A DNA stretch of 64,000 nucleotides from contig CAVSQX010000001.1 of assembly GCA_963730225.1 (NCBI GenBank), positions 992,001-1,056,000 on the forward strand, read 5' to 3'. This document shows positions 45,132 through 54,206 of this stretch, in pieces. The translations under genes and the position numbers were made by a program. Every line of letters begins with the position of its first letter. Positions within the stretch are counted from its first letter, which is position 1. The notes below the pieces were generated by a model, which was given only the letters and a program-made list of their open reading frames with translations, did no database searches and was not told the origin of the DNA. Origin of the DNA: CAVSQX01 sp963730225 (GTDB lineage Bacteria; Planctomycetota; Phycisphaerae; Tepidisphaerales; Tepidisphaeraceae).

Positions 45132-47387
45132 GTGTCGGCAGTACCGCCGCCCTTTGGCGGGAATATAAACTTCAACGCCCAGCATTCGCCGATGGGGGCG
45201 TTCATGAGCTTCACCTGCGGGCACTTCGGCAGCGGCGGTGGCATCGGCATTGAAATCGGCAGGCCCGCGACCCAGAGCATCTACGTTGGCGTGAAGAAGG
45301 GAACCCGGCGGTCCAATCAACCGATCCGCTGCCTGCCATTTGCCAAATCCGGCGCGGCTGGGTCCGGAGCAAATTTCCAGGTTGAAAACTCCACCGATTC
45401 ACCCGGCAACGCCGGCGCATCCGTGGAATTCTATTCGCCAGATCAGATTACCCGGCGATACGGCTGGGCGAGCGACCGTTGGGATACGGAGGACTTCTCT
45501 TTCACCATATACACGCCCTTTGGTCCGATTCCCGAGCCCGGCACCGATTCCGATACATTGCGCGAATCGCTGCTTCCCGCCGTGGTCGTCTGTCTCGAGG
45601 TGGACAATCGCTCCGGTTCTGAACCGAAGACGGCCGTTTTTGGAATCGACTTCGCTGAGGCCGGCGCCCGGCTGCTTCAAGGCGGCGACGCCTGGGCCGA
45701 CGGGCCGGCAAAACTGGGCTTCGCCTGGCGGCGAAGCATGGGCGTGCTGGGCATGGTCGAAGGCTCCGCCGCCGGAAGCGGAGGCGGTTTACTGGCGCTC
45801 CAGCGCTGGTCGCTTGCCGAGGCGCTGATCGATGTGAATCCGGCGCACGGATTGGGAACCAGCGCGGGGCTGGCCCTGGAAGTGGCCGCCGGAAGCAAGC
45901 GAACGATGGTGTTGGCCATCGGCGCTCATTTGGATGGAGTCGTCACCACCCGCCTGGAAGGCCGATATTACTACACTCGATTCTACAGCAGCCTCGATGA
46001 AGTGCTTGCCGCCGCCTTGCAGCAGTCGGCCGATCTGCGCCTGCGCTCGGCTTTGCTGGACGCCGAACTTCTTTCCAGCGGATTGTCTACCGATCAGCAG
46101 TTTCTCATCGCCCACGCTACCCGCAGCTATTACGGAAACACTCAGCTTCTGGACGTCGGCGGCGAACCGTTCTGGATCGTCAACGAGGGGGAATACTGCA
46201 TGATGAACACGCTGGATCTTTCGGTCGATCAGGTGTTCTGGGAGTTGCAGCACAATCCGTGGGTGGTTCGCAATGTGTTGACGAACTTCGTCCGGCACTA
46301 CGCCTATCACGATCAGGTGAAAACGCGCGGTGGTCAGGTGCTGCCGGGCGGAATTTCCTTCGCACATGACATGGGCGTCAACAACGGGTTTTCCGCTGCC
46401 GGCCAGAGCAGCTACGAGCTGGCCAATCTAACCGGCTGCTTCTCGTATATGACGCAGGAAGAGCTGTGCAACTGGATTCTGATGGCGGTCTGTTATGTAG
46501 CTCGGACCGGCGACACGCGCTGGCTGCTGGAGAACGGGCACGTCATCGCCGCCTGCGCCGACAGCCTGCGCTGCCGCGCGAACTTGCGAACCGGCATGAT
46601 GGCCCACGACAGCACCCGCTGCGGAACGGGCCAGGAAATCACCACCTACGATTCTCTGGATGAATCGCTTGGCCAGGCGCGGGCCAATACATATTTGGCG
46701 ACCAAGTGCTGGGCGACATGGATTGGACTGGATTTGCTGGCACGCCTGCGCAGTGCCACCGGAGCGGAGGATTCCTCCGATACGGGGCCGAACCTCGCCG
46801 ACGATCTGGCGGATTTCCTGGTGCGCTCGGCTACGGCCGAAGGAACGCTTCCCGCGGTGCTGGAGAAAGATAATCCGGGATTTCATTCGCGGATTCTGCC
46901 CGTGGTCGAAGCCCTGATCTATCCGGCTTATTGGCTGGGTTGCTTGCAGCAGCACGCTCCGGCGCAGATTACCGAGCCGCTGCGCCGGCGATGGTCCGAC
47001 CCGTTGATCGACCTGCTGCGCCGCCACACGCTGGCGCTGCTGACGGACCCGGGTCGTCCCAATCTTTTCCCCGATGGAGGGATCAAGCTTTCCAGCAGTT
47101 CGAACAATTCGTGGATGAGCAAGATCGCCATGTTTCAATTCGTCTGCCGCGCCGTTCTGCGGCTGACTGACGCCGAGCCGCGCATCGCTGATATCTTTGC
47201 GGCGGCCGACGCGGCCCACGTTTCATGGCAAACGCTTGGATGCGGTCATTGGGCGTGCAGCGACCAATTCGTCAGCGGACGAGCCAAGGGAAGCCGGTAT
47301 TATCCAAGAGTCATCACCGCAGCGCTGTGGCTGGACGAAAAATCCGCCGCGCGGTTGAAGCCGGCGGCGGAGCGGGTACCTCAGTAA
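45132..47387 (+). CDS. GH52 family beta-xylosidase
   Basis: A 751-residue enzyme matching GH52 along its length: NINFNAQHSPMGAFMSFTCGHFG, DFSFTIYTPFGPIPEP, YYYTRFYSSLDEVL, AHATRSYYGNTQLLDVGGEPFWIVNEGEYCMMNTLDLSVDQVFWEL, HDSTRCGTGQEITTYDSLDESLGQARANTYLA and LFPDGGIKLSSSSNNSWMSKI. The nucleophile should be one of Glu352/Glu354 in NEGEY and the acid/base Asp507 in TTYDSLD. It has no signal peptide, so it likely cleaves imported xylo-oligosaccharides in the cytoplasm. It starts with GTG after GGAG, under operator 3. Confidence 0.93.
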   Translation: MSAVPPPFGGNINFNAQHSPMGAFMSFTCGHFGSGGGIGIEIGRPATQSIYVGVKKGTRRSNQPIRCLPFAKSGAAGSGANFQVENSTDSPGNAGASVEFYSPDQITRRYGWASDRWDTEDFSFTIYTPFGPIPEPGTDSDTLRESLLPAVVVCLEVDNRSGSEPKTAVFGIDFAEAGARLLQGGDAWADGPAKLGFAWRRSMGVLGMVEGSAAGSGGGLLALQRWSLAEALIDVNPAHGLGTSAGLALEVAAGSKRTMVLAIGAHLDGVVTTRLEGRYYYTRFYSSLDEVLAAALQQSADLRLRSALLDAELLSSGLSTDQQFLIAHATRSYYGNTQLLDVGGEPFWIVNEGEYCMMNTLDLSVDQVFWELQHNPWVVRNVLTNFVRHYAYHDQVKTRGGQVLPGGISFAHDMGVNNGFSAAGQSSYELANLTGCFSYMTQEELCNWILMAVCYVARTGDTRWLLENGHVIAACADSLRCRANLRTGMMAHDSTRCGTGQEITTYDSLDESLGQARANTYLATKCWATWIGLDLLARLRSATGAEDSSDTGPNLADDLADFLVRSATAEGTLPAVLEKDNPGFHSRILPVVEALIYPAYWLGCLQQHAPAQITEPLRRRWSDPLIDLLRRHTLALLTDPGRPNLFPDGGIKLSSSSNNSWMSKIAMFQFVCRAVLRLTDAEPRIADIFAAADAAHVSWQTLGCGHWACSDQFVSGRAKGSRYYPRVITAALWLDEKSAARLKPAAERVPQ

Positions 47388-47410
47388 CAAACGCAATTCA
47401 TCGACGGTTT

Positions 47411-49483
47411 TCAGTGGCGTCGGCGCCGCAGCAGGGCCAGACCGCCCAGGCCCAGCAGAGAGAGGCTGGCCGGCTCCGGCACGGCCACGCTTTCGCTGGC
47501 CGATGCCTGCACCGCGCCGAGCGAAGCAATCTGCGGTCCCTGGGTATTGAAGGCGTTGTCAATCAGCGTGTAATCGTCGCCGTTGACGACGCCGTCGTAG
47601 TTAAAATCGCCGTTGCGCCAGCCGGTTAGGTTGTTGTTGAAACCGTTATCGATAAGCGTGTAATCGCTGCCGTTCACAACCCCGTCGAGATTGGCGTCGC
47701 CGAAGTACGTGTATTTCACGAGCACGTCGCCGTCCGCCGTGCTTTGGCCTTCGAAGGTGCTGGTCAGCGCGGCGCCGGAACCGTTGTCGTTCAGTTCAAC
47801 GCCGATAGCGGTGTTCTTGGTCCCCGCCGCCAACGAGGAGTACATTCCACCGGTACCGTTCCAGGTTCCGCCGTTATAGCCCTGCTTGATCTGGTCGGTG
47901 ATGTTCGCGAGTTCCGTCGCTCCACCGCCGGTGATGATCATGTCGTTGTTGCCCAAATCCAGCTTGCCGGTCCAGGCACCCAACGATCCGGAGAAGGTCA
48001 GCGTCGGAGTGACAAGAAAGGTTTGATTGCCCGGCGTCGACGGAGCGAAGACGACGGTGCCGCTGGAACCGACGTTCAACGCTGCGACGTTCTGAACAAT
48101 CTTCCCGGTTCCGGCATTGGCGACGAAATTGAGGATGCCGCCCGGATAAATCGCCGAGCCGGTCGCCAGCGATCCATTGACGACGTTGAGCGTTCCGCCG
48201 GGACTCAGAACAGTCGCGCTGTTGTCGGTCGAAGGAGCCGAAAGGGTCACACTGCCGGACCCGGAAACGGTGAGGTTTCCCGTGCCGCTGATGCCACCGC
48301 TGAGGGTCAGGGAAGCGCCGGTGGAAGCGCTCAAGGTAACACCCGCGACGACTGCAACCGGAGCGGTAATCGTGTGACTGCCGGTCATCGCACTGATCAA
48401 GGGGTTTACCGTGCCGCTGGGGTCTCCAGTGTCGTTGATCGTGAGTATTCCGCCGGCCGGATTGGTTCCCTGGGCGATGATGTAAGTGGAGGTGTTGTTG
48501 AAGGTGATTTGGCCAACCGTCTCATTCCCGTCGAGCGTAACGGTACCGGGCGCATTGACGGCGGTGAGGCTGGAGCCGAAAGTGGCCTGATCCGCCGGGC
48601 CGTTTGGAATTGCCGAGCCCGACCAGTCACTAGTGGAATTCCAGGTTCCGCCGCTGGTCGGCAGCCAAGTGGCCTCGATCACCGACGGCGCCGGATAAAC
48701 GGCGAAGAGCAGGCTTCGCGCTCCGCCACCGACCAGCGTGCGCTCTTCGGGACTGTAGGCTTCTTGTTCATCGCCGATCTGATTCTTGGCGTGATAGGTT
48801 CCGCCGCCAGGTGTTGTTTGAGAATTCGACCGGTAGGCATACAGCGTGGTGTTGCTGGAGGGTGTGTCCCAGATTTCAAAATCATAGGTGACGCCCGCAG
48901 TGAGCGCGACCTGATCGGTGCCGGAGAAATCCAGTTCTGTCACCTCATAGTTTCCGCTGCCGTTGTAAGTGAAGGAAAGGTTTCCGGTTGGGTTAGCCGG
49001 TGTACCGCCACCCAGCAAGTCGGGACTTGTTTGCGCGACCGGGTTGGTCCCGTCGCCGAGGGTAAATCCACCGGCCGTTTCGTAGGAAGAGTCGGCCGCG
49101 GCGAGGGTGAACAGATGAACGGTGAAACCATTCATGGTTGCCGGAGGTGTGGATGGACCACCGGAGTTCACGAACGAGATTGCCCCAAGGTTGAAGCCGG
49201 TAGTCGGCGTGAAAGTCATGGCCTCCACGAAACCCGGCGAGATGGTTTCAACGGTTTGCCCGGTATTGGGCGAACCCTGGGCTCCGCCGGTTCCGCTGGT
49301 GATGATGGGATTGGTTCCGATGAGCGAGGGGATGGCGGTGGTTGCGCCGGGCCAATAGGTGGGCAAAGCGCCGGACGTGGCTCCGATCGGATTGATCGTG
49401 ACGCCGGCTTGCACGGAAAAGCCCGTCAACGCTGACGTAACGCCGCACGAAACGGCCAATAGCAGTTTTTTCTTGCTTGACAT
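47411..49483 (-). CDS. Surface protein with beta-strand repeat, two dockerin-like repeats and PEP-CTERM (module 1)
   Basis: A 690-residue protein with signal peptide (LLLAVSCGVTSALTGFSVQA). An N-terminal beta-sandwich region (about 30-260) is followed by an autotransporter-associated beta-strand segment (SLTLSGGISGTGNLTVSGSGSVTLSA). Two calcium-binding dockerin-like repeats (DANLDGVVNGSDYTLIDNGF and DFNYDGVVNGDDYTLIDNAF) precede the sorting tail VAVPEPASLSLLGLGGLALLRRRRH. The dockerin block is nearly identical to that of the giant protein at 54207. Expression is probably controlled by operator 4. No cohesin is present in the window, so the dockerin partner is unknown. Confidence 0.87.
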   Translation of the reverse strand: MSSKKKLLLAVSCGVTSALTGFSVQAGVTINPIGATSGALPTYWPGATTAIPSLIGTNPIITSGTGGAQGSPNTGQTVETISPGFVEAMTFTPTTGFNLGAISFVNSGGPSTPPATMNGFTVHLFTLAAADSSYETAGGFTLGDGTNPVAQTSPDLLGGGTPANPTGNLSFTYNGSGNYEVTELDFSGTDQVALTAGVTYDFEIWDTPSSNTTLYAYRSNSQTTPGGGTYHAKNQIGDEQEAYSPEERTLVGGGARSLLFAVYPAPSVIEATWLPTSGGTWNSTSDWSGSAIPNGPADQATFGSSLTAVNAPGTVTLDGNETVGQITFNNTSTYIIAQGTNPAGGILTINDTGDPSGTVNPLISAMTGSHTITAPVAVVAGVTLSASTGASLTLSGGISGTGNLTVSGSGSVTLSAPSTDNSATVLSPGGTLNVVNGSLATGSAIYPGGILNFVANAGTGKIVQNVAALNVGSSGTVVFAPSTPGNQTFLVTPTLTFSGSLGAWTGKLDLGNNDMIITGGGATELANITDQIKQGYNGGTWNGTGGMYSSLAAGTKNTAIGVELNDNGSGAALTSTFEGQSTADGDVLVKYTYFGDANLDGVVNGSDYTLIDNGFNNNLTGWRNGDFNYDGVVNGDDYTLIDNAFNTQGPQIASLGAVQASASESVAVPEPASLSLLGLGGLALLRRRRH

Positions 49484-49513
49484 GTAGACCCTCCAGCGCC
49501 AGATTACTAAGCC

Positions 49514-49529
49514 AGGTAAACGATTACCT
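49514..49529. promoter_or_regulatory. LacI-type operator 4
   Basis: AGGTAAACGATTACCT lies between the divergent dockerin gene (31 bases from its ATG) and the ABC importer operon (about 108 bases before it), so it may control both. Confidence 0.85.
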
Positions 49530-49557
49530 ACAATACTTCGGGTTATGGGCGTGTCAA
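49530..49557 (-). promoter_or_regulatory. Promoter of the PEP-CTERM/dockerin gene
   Basis: On the minus strand a consensus TTGACA (49557-49552), 16 bases, then TATTGT (49535-49530). Operator 4 follows with no gap. Confidence 0.8.
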
Positions 49558-49637
49558 GAAAAATATTGCGCTTTTAACGTAAACCCAGGCGCTTTGCATG
49601 CCGGCGGCAAGATGTTACGTTCCGCTGGCCGGAGCCG

Positions 49638-51043
49638 ATGAAATTGCAACCCAGAACACCTCGACCGCTCTGGGGCGCCCTTGGCGTCATCTCGCCGGGG
49701 GCTTGGATCATTCTGATCCTCGCCGTGGTTTCCACGATTCTCGTGGCTTGCCGAACTTACCAACGCAAAGCCGGACTGGAGATGTGGGCGTTTGCCCAGG
49801 TTCATGTCGCCATGTATGTGCCGCTGGTTCAGCAATGGAACCAAACACATGAAACCCAGGTGACGTTGATACCGCTGGGACACGACGTGCTCGCACAGCG
49901 GATGATTTCCGGCTTCTTTTCCAAAACGCCTCTGGCGGACTTGATCGAGGTCGAGCGGGGAACCATCGGCGCGGTGTTCGGTGGGCCGCTGGACCAGGTT
50001 GGATTTTGCGACTTGACCGACATTCTTCACCGCGATGGTGTGTACGAGCAGCTGAATGAGCCGTCCTTCAGTCCATGGACTTCCCGCGGACACATCTTCG
50101 GCCTGCCGCACGATGTGCATCCGGTCATGCTGGCGTATCGCGCTGATCTGGTCGAGCAGGCGGGCATCGATGTTTCGAAGATCGAAACGTGGGACGATTT
50201 CGTGCGGGCGTTTTCGCCGCTGATGAAGGATCTCGACAGTGAGGGCCATCCCAAGCATTACCCGTTGAATATCTGGACGACCGCCATCGGGCAGATCGAA
50301 GCGCTGATGCTTCAGGCGGGAGGAAACTATTTCGACGAAGACGGCCGGCCGATTATGGATTCTCCACAGAACGCTCGGGTGATTTCCACGGTGGTGTCGT
50401 GGGTTACCGGTCCGGGCCGAATCGCCGCCGACGCGCCGGAGTTCACCGCCATGGGGAATCAGCTGAAGTTGCAGGGATATGTCGTTGCATCGCTGGCTCC
50501 GGATTGGTTGCTGGCGACGTGGAAACAAGATCTGGGCGGATTGAGCGGCAAAATGAAGCTGATGCCGCTGCCGGCGTGGGATCGCGGCGGCCGGCGCACC
50601 AGCGTGTGGGGCGGGACCATGCTCGGCATTCCCAAGGCCAGCCCGAATTTCGATAAGGCGTGGAATTTCGCCAAGACCCTTTATCTTTCACCCCAGATAG
50701 CTCAAAGGCTTTACGAGCGGGCCGGAATCGTGACACCCGTCAAGCGATTGTGGGAGCAGCCTTTCTTCGACGTGCCTTCCCCCTTTTTCTGCGGCCAGGC
50801 GCCGGACGGATGTACATCAACCTCGCCCGCCAGGTCCCGCCGCGAACCAGCTCGCCGTTTTTTAATCTCGCCGAAGATCGGCTCCAGGATGCCGTTCTGG
50901 CCCTGCGCGATTATGCCGACGCCCATCATGTCTATGACCCCAAAGAATTGATGCCCGAAGCACGTCGACTCCTGGCCATCGCGCAGGAACAGGTACGGCG
51001 GCAAATGGACCAGAATCTTTTCATCAAGGGGCAAAAGTCGTGA
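49638..51043 (+). CDS. ABC sugar importer, extracellular solute-binding protein, frame-disrupted
   Basis: About 468 residues if one base is restored. An N-terminal membrane anchor (GAWIILILAVVSTILVAC) precedes a cluster-B type binding protein: MYVPLVQQWNQTHETQVTLIPLG, HIFGLPHDVHPVMLAYRADLVEQAGIDVSKIETWDDFV, QAGGNYFDEDGRP, SVWGGTMLGIPKASPNFDKAWNFAKTLY. The frame changes near GG at 50804-50805. A third G joins PSPFFCGQAP to GRMYINLARQVPPRTSSPFF, the expected C-terminal part. It heads the importer operon next to operator 4; xylo-oligosaccharides are the likely cargo (inference). Confidence 0.85.
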
Positions 51044-51927
51044 TGCGAAGCCGGCAACAGACTTTGGCCCCCTACTTCTTTCTGGCGCCCTTCGTGCTGA
51101 TTTTCTGCACGTTTACGGCGTATCCACTTTTTCAGTCGATTCTCCTTTCGATGCGGCAAACCTACGGGCCGGGGCTGGCGCGATTTGTCGGATTCTACAA
51201 TTACCGTTTTCTGTTCTCCGATCCGCTCTTCTGGACGGCCGTTTACAATACAACTGTTTTTGCGATGGGCTCGCTCTTCATTCAACTGCCCTGCTCGCTG
51301 GCGCTGGCGGTTTTGCTGAATCGAAAAAACCTGCCGGGGCGTTCCGTCTTTCGGCTGATCTTTTTCTCGCCATCGCTGGTGGGGCTGATTTTCGTCGGGA
51401 TGCTCTTCACCCTGATCTTCGACAAAAACACCGGGCTGATGAATGTGTCGCTGCATCGGCTGGTTGGATGGAATCTGGAATTCCCCTGGCTTGAGCGATA
51501 CGTGCGGCCGGCGCTGATCCTCGCCGCGTTCTGGATGTACGTGGGATTCAACATGGTTTATTTCCTGGCTGCACTTCAAAGCGTCGAGCCGGAGTTGGTC
51601 GAAGCGGCCGCGGTGGACGGGGCCGGGCCTTGGCGAAGATTTTTTCACGTCACGCTGCCAGCAATTCGGCCCGTCGGGTTGTTCGTTGTGCTGCTGTCGT
51701 TGCTGGGTAGCTTTCAGCTTTTCGAGTTGCCGTACGTCCTGTTCTTCAACAGCGGGAATGAAAACGGACCGGACAATCAGGCGCTCACGGTCGTAATGTA
51801 TCTGTACCAGAATGGATTTGAGCGCGGCGATCTGGGTTACGCCAGCGCGGTCGGATGGGTGCTGGCTCTGCTACTGATTCTGTTGGCGGTCGGCTATCGG
51901 ATGCTGGCACGGGCGGAGGAGCGATGA
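51043..51927 (+). CDS. ABC sugar importer permease, MalF-like
   Basis: A 294-residue permease with six membrane helices, starting APYFFLAPFVLIFCTFTAYPLFQSILLSM. The EAA loop that contacts the ATPase is EAAAVDGAGPWRRFFHVTLPAIRP. An ATG at 51043 overlaps the binding-protein stop; a GTG lies one codon earlier. Together with the next gene it forms the membrane channel of a carbohydrate-uptake (CUT1) transporter. No ATPase gene is nearby, so a shared MsmK/MsmX-type ATPase elsewhere is expected. Confidence 0.93.
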   Translation: MRSRQQTLAPYFFLAPFVLIFCTFTAYPLFQSILLSMRQTYGPGLARFVGFYNYRFLFSDPLFWTAVYNTTVFAMGSLFIQLPCSLALAVLLNRKNLPGRSVFRLIFFSPSLVGLIFVGMLFTLIFDKNTGLMNVSLHRLVGWNLEFPWLERYVRPALILAAFWMYVGFNMVYFLAALQSVEPELVEAAAVDGAGPWRRFFHVTLPAIRPVGLFVVLLSLLGSFQLFELPYVLFFNSGNENGPDNQALTVVMYLYQNGFERGDLGYASAVGWVLALLLILLAVGYRMLARAEER

Positions 51928-52760
51928 AACGGGCCGCGGTTTATCTCGTGCTGATTTTTCTATCGGTTTTGACGCTGGTGCCCTTTGCGTATCTGGCCAG
52001 CGCCTCACTGAAGCCGGCGGCGATTATGTTCGACTCGCTCTTTCTGCCAACGGGCAAGGGATTTTTGGGAATCGCCTGGAGCCAGTTGACGCTTCAGCAC
52101 TTCCTCGATGCGATTCATCAGCCGACGTTTACGCAGAACGTCATCAACTCATTTTTCTACGCCTCGGTCACCAGCGTGCTGGCTACGCTCAGCTGCGCCA
52201 TGGGCGGATACGCACTGGCGATGTTCCGATTCCGCGGCAGAACCATTCTCACCAACCTGGTGCTCGCGGCGTTGGTGATTCCGGCGACGTTGCTGCTGGC
52301 GCCAACCTACCAATTGATCTACCGATTCGGGCTGATCGATACCATGACGGGATTGATTTTCCCCGGCCTTGCCCCGGCATTTGGAATTTTTCTGTTCCGC
52401 CAAAGCATGATCAACACCTTTCCGCGCGATCTGATGGAAGCCGCCCGCATCGACGGCTGCGGCGAGCTGCGAATGTTCTTCTCCATCGCCCTTCCGATCG
52501 CCCGGCCGATGATCAGCGCGTTTCTGCTCATCACCTTCCTCGCCTGCTGGAACGATTTCATTCATCCGCAGATCATCCTCCAATCGCTGGAGCGATTTCC
52601 GCTTTCGGTGGCGATTGCCCAGATGAAGGATTACTACTCGCAGGATTACGGCCTGCTGATGGCCGGCACTTTGATCTCGATCCTGCCGGTGATGGTGTTG
52701 TTCCTGCTGCTTCAGCGCGAGTTCATCTCGGGACTGACGTCCGGCGCGGTGAAGGGATAA
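51924..52760 (+). CDS. ABC sugar importer permease, MalG-like
   Basis: A 278-residue permease with six membrane helices. It opens VYLVLIFLSVLTLVPFAYLASASLKP, has the typical NSFFYASVTSVLATLSCAMGGYALAMFRFRG, and the EAA loop EAARIDGCGELRMFFSIALPIARP. The ATG at 51924 overlaps the upstream stop (ATGA) with GGAGGA just before it, so the pair is translationally coupled. It ends the importer operon. Confidence 0.93.
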   Translation: MKRAAVYLVLIFLSVLTLVPFAYLASASLKPAAIMFDSLFLPTGKGFLGIAWSQLTLQHFLDAIHQPTFTQNVINSFFYASVTSVLATLSCAMGGYALAMFRFRGRTILTNLVLAALVIPATLLLAPTYQLIYRFGLIDTMTGLIFPGLAPAFGIFLFRQSMINTFPRDLMEAARIDGCGELRMFFSIALPIARPMISAFLLITFLACWNDFIHPQIILQSLERFPLSVAIAQMKDYYSQDYGLLMAGTLISILPVMVLFLLLQREFISGLTSGAVKG

Positions 52761-52765
52761 CTCGA

Positions 52766-54133
52766 TCAGGGCGGATCGATCAGGCCGACGACGGCACAGT
52801 TGTATCGCTGCGACCTTGGCATCGTGCCGCGGAACCAGAGCAACGCGATGTTGTCGTCGGGCCAGACCACGGTGATCGGGCGAAGATTATCGACCTCGGA
52901 GTTGGCCGTAATGGCCTTCCACTTCCAGGTTGCCCCGTCGTCGGCGGTGACGCCTTTGTAAATCTCGTGGCACGCGGTCGCAACGCCGGTTCGCGGATCG
53001 ATGGGCGTGGAAACGTACACGATATTCGGATCATCGCTTCGCAGCGCCGCCAGGCCGGTATAATCCTGCTCGCTGGTCCAGAGGCGAGGTCCGGCTTTGG
53101 CCAGCGGGTGCACGTTCCAAGTCTTGCCGTCGAAGCGGGCGTACAGAAATCGGTGGTCGTTGAAGTTCGAATTGTCGGGAATGTCGTTGGCGCGAGCGGA
53201 AATGATGGCGAATGGCCGGTCCTGTTTGTCGACTCGCAGATCGACGATCCAGGCGTGCGTCAACACGTCGCCGCCGAACACGCTGCTGGCGGCGAAAACT
53301 CGTGTGAGCTCGGTCTGCGGATGGCCTGGACTGTGAAAGACGTCGTCGTCCACTATCGTGCCGTCCGAGCGGTGCAGCTTGCCGTCCTGAAGATAGCCGT
53401 GATAAACATTGTTGTTGAAATCGCGCGGATGGTGTTCGGTGGTGATGAAGTCGATGCGATCGACGCCATTCGACGCGTACTTGGTATATCCGTTCACATA
53501 ACCAAGCCGCGGAATCGTCAGCAGCTTGCCGGAGTATGCCCAGCTATCGCCGTGATCGGTGGAAATGAGAATCGAGGGATCCTGATTCACCGCGCGGCAA
53601 AAGTCATACGTGCGATTCTCGGCGGAAAGATAAAACAGATTGGAATAGGTGACGTGCTCCAACTGGCCCTGATACACGTGCAGATAAGGAGTCCAATCAA
53701 ACTTCTGCTCATCGCCCCACTGGCTGGCGTCGTGCGGGTTCGTTGAGATGCGCCAGTACGTGAAACTCTCGTGGTTGTGCAGCGTGTAAACGGCCAGATA
53801 CCTTCCGTCCGGACGGATCAGAAAAGCGGGCGCGTTGTGATCGTCCTGCGGCTGGAAATTGTGATGCAAAACGAAATGTTGGGTCGAGCCATCGGCAAGA
53901 TGATAACAGTCTAAATCCACATCGCCGGTGCGCTCGTTTCCGTCGACGCCCTCGGAATCGGCGATCGAGCCGATGAGCAGCGTCTTGTTGGTCGGATCAA
54001 AAACCGCGCACGGATCCTGAAACCAGCACCACGCACCGTTGTCATTAATTACAACCGGATGAACCGCGCAGCCCCCGATCGCAAATATCCCCGCGACGCA
54101 GATCGCGCCGCACAGCCGTGAAAAAGTTCGCAT
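52766..54133 (-). CDS. BNR-4 repeat lipoprotein, possible glycoside-acting enzyme
   Basis: A 455-residue protein with a lipoprotein signal (LCGAICVAGIFAIGGC, lipobox IGGC). A beta-propeller-like body follows: GAWCWFQDPCAVFDPTNKTLLIGSIADSEG, DDHNAPAFLIRPDGRYLAVYTLHN, YSNLFYLSAENRTYDFCRA and DPSILISTDHGDSWAYSGKLL (Asp-box). The arrangement fits the BNR_4 family, which is often found among plant-polysaccharide genes and may act on carbohydrates. No catalytic residues can be assigned. It is convergent with the importer operon and lies between the two regulatory modules; I find neither operator type before it. Confidence 0.75.
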   Translation of the reverse strand: MRTFSRLCGAICVAGIFAIGGCAVHPVVINDNGAWCWFQDPCAVFDPTNKTLLIGSIADSEGVDGNERTGDVDLDCYHLADGSTQHFVLHHNFQPQDDHNAPAFLIRPDGRYLAVYTLHNHESFTYWRISTNPHDASQWGDEQKFDWTPYLHVYQGQLEHVTYSNLFYLSAENRTYDFCRAVNQDPSILISTDHGDSWAYSGKLLTIPRLGYVNGYTKYASNGVDRIDFITTEHHPRDFNNNVYHGYLQDGKLHRSDGTIVDDDVFHSPGHPQTELTRVFAASSVFGGDVLTHAWIVDLRVDKQDRPFAIISARANDIPDNSNFNDHRFLYARFDGKTWNVHPLAKAGPRLWTSEQDYTGLAALRSDDPNIVYVSTPIDPRTGVATACHEIYKGVTADDGATWKWKAITANSEVDNLRPITVVWPDDNIALLWFRGTMPRSQRYNCAVVGLIDPP

Positions 54134-54206
54134 TCAAAAACTCCGCCGTCTCGATACGCCGGGACAATAGCAACCGAGAAGCGGATTGCAAGATGAAAGC
54201 AGCGCG

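Noticed and set aside
49638..51043. Two separate genes for the importer binding protein
   Set aside because: The second frame supplies only the conserved C-terminal part of the same family and begins exactly where the first loses similarity, so it is one gene with an indel.
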